Shown: in pieces, positions 10,201-11,527 of the stretch | Layout of the letters: the number at the start of each line of letters is the position of its first letter | How positions within the stretch are numbered: position 1 is the first letter of the stretch | From: Polyrhizophydium stewartii | Taxonomy: Eukaryota > Chytridiomycota > Chytridiomycetes > Rhizophydiales | Direction of reading: 5' to 3' | NCBI GenBank assembly: GCA_027604665.1 | Contig: JADGIZ010000580.1 | Location: 1-11,527, forward strand | DNA length: 11,527 nt | The notes under the pieces: generated by a model | Told to the model about the DNA's origin: nothing | Seen by the model: only the letters and a program-made list of their open reading frames with translations | Databases searched by the model: none | Program-made: the position numbers and the translations under genes

Positions 10201-10723
10201 TGACAGCGTGGTCGCCGAGCCAGGCGAAGCGCTGCAACCACAGGCCGGCGCCAGCCAAGCCGCAGCAGGTGCTGCGTCTCAGCCGCCAGCAGGCGATCTC
10301 GACTCGCCGACCGATGCAGCGTCCCAGCCCCGCGTGCGCAGCCTCTCGCAGGCCCCGAAAGGCCCGCGGCCGTTCCCTGGCCCAGCGCCCGAGACGGTCG
10401 CCAAGAGCACCAAGCTGCGCATGCAGTCGACGCCCGACCCGGATCCGCAGCAAGGCCGGCCGCAGGGGCGCAGCAGGCGACACACCAACGGCGCCGACAC
10501 GACGGCGCAGGGCGAACCTGCCAAGCACGGCGACAGCTCATGGGCGTTTTGGCGCAAGCCGCGGCACTCGCTCAAGGGTCCTGCCGACGGCGACCAGGCG
10601 ACACGCGCCGCGGCGGGCGACTTGGACGGCATCGCGCCGGCGATGCGGGCCGACGGGCACGGCACAAGCAACATCCTGTTTGAATCGAGTGCTTTTAATG
10701 TGGCCGACAACGCCCGCGAGTAA
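7232..10723 (+). CDS. Ras-type guanine nucleotide exchange factor (RasGEF/CDC25 domain), 1163 aa, intronless
   Basis: It should promote GDP/GTP exchange on a Ras-family GTPase at membranes. The start is the only in-frame ATG after the upstream gene, followed at once by a predicted helical module (residues 1-76, MHLHADTLRDAASLLGARDL onwards). Then come a Pro-rich disordered stretch (about 80-290) and the CDC25 catalytic domain (about 328-520): HQLTLLDHGHFCRVRP near 336, VLSALGTPPIARLRKTW at 420-436, VVPYFGLFIHDLTYL at 475-489 and IRDLQ near 515. After about 115 Gly/Ser/Ala-rich residues, DDVTAFLRTLGEEEL (637 on) and LSLIREPR (to 680) resemble the terminal FL...SL..EPR segment of RasGEF domains. 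Residues 690-1163 are Ser/Ala/Gln/Pro-rich with a His cluster at 701-715. I do not recognise an N-terminal REM (RasGEFN), SH3 or PH domain. It lacks introns, unlike all its neighbours. Its GTPase target (Ras, Rap or Ral) cannot be told. Confidence 0.9.
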   Translation: MHLHADTLRDAASLLGARDLAGAFGACCAAVERLAAGMRGHASHLERVAAAALLRQFADMLSQILDAAEGNEAAYLAGAAPPRPPPRPAGAQPRAQTRDQAQYSPAQAIAAAAAVDTEDPPAAEQVLRHNRVRVQSPPLPSPPVREPPDIPQAAAPQLIPQADLQSEPPSDPPPSEQPQSPRMCDAAHAAAFGSLTSLAPFSAAPTRKRMSMSAASERRPPMIPVSPLLQLYNAVGRAADGASQARPAPCLVPATTPSALPPASPATSMPPPPEEQPSASELLSLDAMARSAVQSSAGEAHLKGIKKFRRLQTAHQLYLAAYGVHVRTFRHEIVAHQLTLLDHGHFCRVRPADLLAHRPPLQPSPSVAAISDFFNYLTRIVEFSVLERARLSDRALVIHTWIKISGDLLQMRNFQTLKAVLSALGTPPIARLRKTWASVPKKSLAHFKNLKATMSEDENHRAYRQLLAQTTTRPVVPYFGLFIHDLTYLTALVKKEGGDVATDRRVADIFEQIRDLQTGPKFSAPAWSSASAPSGIGMSLGMSFSSASAGTMVHGATAPAGLLAAGGLGLGPGSTLPQGAGSSWTTSIGTNAGVLGTGFVGQNGVAYARPSISGSTLGFGAISKRQESRDSALATADDVTAFLRTLGEEELGLFVTHWILSRTWYCERDVDDLSLIREPRVSDTPQHGLGDSKPLLAVPAHIHAHSSSHGHAHAGSQQCSLELPAMKPSSSIENVADVSQDSSLDAIACADPTSKRPSVLSSEQVSTSAIADACSRPGAAGADYLARNSIVVPREVIDSYPSLQTQAPSQSSHGPLHVSSASQSGHGAPQPLSDWGLVAGSGSLHHSQSVNTNSQDLLSQQHAVSPSAQATHVASHTHHRYTITSMIMQTMKPSASSAAASPSPNESSTGGDAAPTAASAHRRPTISRPFVAMPALLGSSVRDPTSQAPAQRISPETGSLPESPMSGVPSMVVSPPSSTAGEPPAAATDCDSVVAEPGEALQPQAGASQAAAGAASQPPAGDLDSPTDAASQPRVRSLSQAPKGPRPFPGPAPETVAKSTKLRMQSTPDPDPQQGRPQGRSRRHTNGADTTAQGEPAKHGDSSWAFWRKPRHSLKGPADGDQATRAAAGDLDGIAPAMRADGHGTSNILFESSAFNVADNARE

Positions 10724-10869
10724 TGAAACTGGCTGCGGCGGGCCGGGAGAGCAATATGGTTTCTGGGAGAGAAAGAGAAAGAAGTGAGTGAGAGACAAAG
10801 AGACAGAGAGAGTACATGGGTTTGGATCGTCGAGCAGATCGTGAGATTCGGTCATGTGCATGTGTCGGG
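10724..10869. terminator. Convergent 3' region between the RasGEF and hydrolase genes
   Basis: Both neighbouring genes end here tail to tail with 146 bp between stop codons, so both transcripts must be cleaved and polyadenylated inside it or overlap. I find no AATAAA on either strand; the GA-rich tract is the only distinctive element. The assignment as a 3'-end region rests on gene orientation. Confidence 0.5.
10765..10812 (+). repeat. Purine (GA) rich tract of about 48 nt
   Basis: From 10765 to 10812 the plus strand is almost all G and A, interrupted by only two T and two C. It is therefore a polypyrimidine run in the hydrolase mRNA sense. Such tracts can form triplex structures or bind polypyrimidine proteins; here it lies between two convergent genes. 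Confidence 0.8.
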
Positions 10870-11527
10870 TTACAGCTGGCAGTGCGAGTCGATGGTGTGG
10901 ATGAGCGGCGCCTCCTCGGGCGTCAGCAGCGGCGGCGATGCCGGCGCACGCCCGTCGACGTGGTCGATAAAGTGCGCGATGCGCCGCAGCGCCAGCTGCG
11001 CGGCGGGGATCCACGCCACGGCCTGGAAGACATGCACCATGTCGGTGTACAGCTCGTGCCGCACCCACGACGACGTCGATCCGGCGTTCTGCTGCTCGAT
11101 CTTGAATGCAAGCGCAATCGACTCGTCGCGCAGGAACTCGCACTCGCCCGCTTGCTGCATGGCCGCCATCGGAGCATCAGCGGGATGATGCTGGTCAGCG
11201 ACTCGCCCGTGCTCCTGCCCCTGCAGCGCGCACCGCTGCTTACCACCAGGATGGGCGGCAGCCCGACAAAGTCGTCGGCGAACAGCGGCGACACGAGTGG
11301 GTGGCGGACAAAGCGGTCCATGGTGTCGCGGAGGAGAAAGTCGGGCGAGTCCGCCAGAGCGCCGCGAGCTGTGCGCTCGTGCCGCTGGCGAGCGGCCATG
11401 TCCGATGCCTTGCGGCGCGGCGGCGGCGGCTCGAGCGGCACGCCGCTCAACTCGGCCGGGGAGTGCGCCTGCGCCACCAGCGGCCGCGTGGGATCGTTGC
11501 CGAGGCAGTACAGATATGCGGGATGGC
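10870..11527 (-). CDS. Alpha/beta-hydrolase fold lipase/esterase (HSL/AADAC-like), C-terminal part; 5' end outside window
   Basis: This is a likely serine esterase or lipase of the hormone-sensitive-lipase/arylacetamide-deacetylase type. Exons seen are 11244 to beyond 11527 and 10870-11154, joined across an 89-nt intron (GTAAGC donor, GCTGACC, CATGCAG acceptor) at phase 0. The spliced product gives HPLVSPLFADDFVGLPPILV, then QAGECEFLRDESIALAFK, then VRHELYTDMVHVFQAV. In this family LRDE marks the catalytic-acid loop and the His of MVHVFQ is the catalytic His. The nucleophile elbow (GDSAG-like) must lie upstream of the window. The acid position in front of FLRDE reads Glu where many family members have Asp. 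A Pro/Arg-rich insert (about 11320-11470) precedes the HPLVSPLF motif. The stop is TAA at 10870-10872. The substrate is not predictable. Confidence 0.82.
   Translation of the reverse strand, partial: PSRISVLPRQRSHAAAGGAGALPGRVERRAARAAAAAPQGIGHGRSPAARAHSSRRSGGLARLSPPRHHGPLCPPPTRVAAVRRRLCRAAAHPGGKQRCALQGQEHGRVADQHHPADAPMAAMQQAGECEFLRDESIALAFKIEQQNAGSTSSWVRHELYTDMVHVFQAVAWIPAAQLALRRIAHFIDHVDGRAPASPPLLTPEEAPLIHTIDSHCQL

Overview
The window looks like nuclear DNA of a GC-rich, gene-dense eukaryote, most likely a zoosporic (chytrid-like) fungus. The genes are split by many short introns, which I place by eye at 53-219 nt. Most carry a CTGAC branch-point-like motif. One gene encodes POC1, a centriole and basal-body protein that organisms without centrioles generally lack. 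Another ends in HDEL, the ER-retention signal common in fungi. The lineage call is an inference; another flagellated, GC-rich protist cannot be excluded. There is no operon, mobile element, CRISPR array, rRNA or tRNA that I can recognise.

Layout. At the far left (1-140, + strand) lies a possible last-exon tail of a gene that begins outside the window. Four genes then run head to tail on the minus strand (read right to left): a small ER thioredoxin/PDI-like protein (7024-6241, 3 exons), POC1 (6103-3500, 10 exons), a Ca2+/calmodulin-dependent-type protein kinase (3197-1436, 10 exons) and an AKR7-type aldo/keto reductase (1376-216, 4 exons). Spacing is tight: only 59 bp separate the kinase stop from the reductase ATG. 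On the plus strand one long uninterrupted frame (7232-10723) encodes a 1163-residue Ras-type guanine nucleotide exchange factor. It is divergent from the PDI-like gene across a 207-bp shared promoter region that holds a hexamer repeat. Convergent with it, on the minus strand, is the 3' half of an alpha/beta-hydrolase (HSL/AADAC-like) gene that runs off the right edge.

Nearly all intron-containing genes could be reassembled so that every exon junction keeps phase and restores family-conserved protein sequence; these models are reported exon by exon. The genes share no obvious pathway. The kinase (Ca2+ signalling) and the RasGEF (small-GTPase signalling) are both signalling proteins, POC1 serves the basal body, and the other three are metabolic or ER-housekeeping enzymes. 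I see no evidence of a novel multi-gene system. The points most worth a second look are gene-structure oddities (a 14-nt microexon inside the kinase catalytic loop, a distal branch point with a long AG-free zone, a start-codon-only exon) and a large low-complexity insertion within the RasGEF catalytic region.
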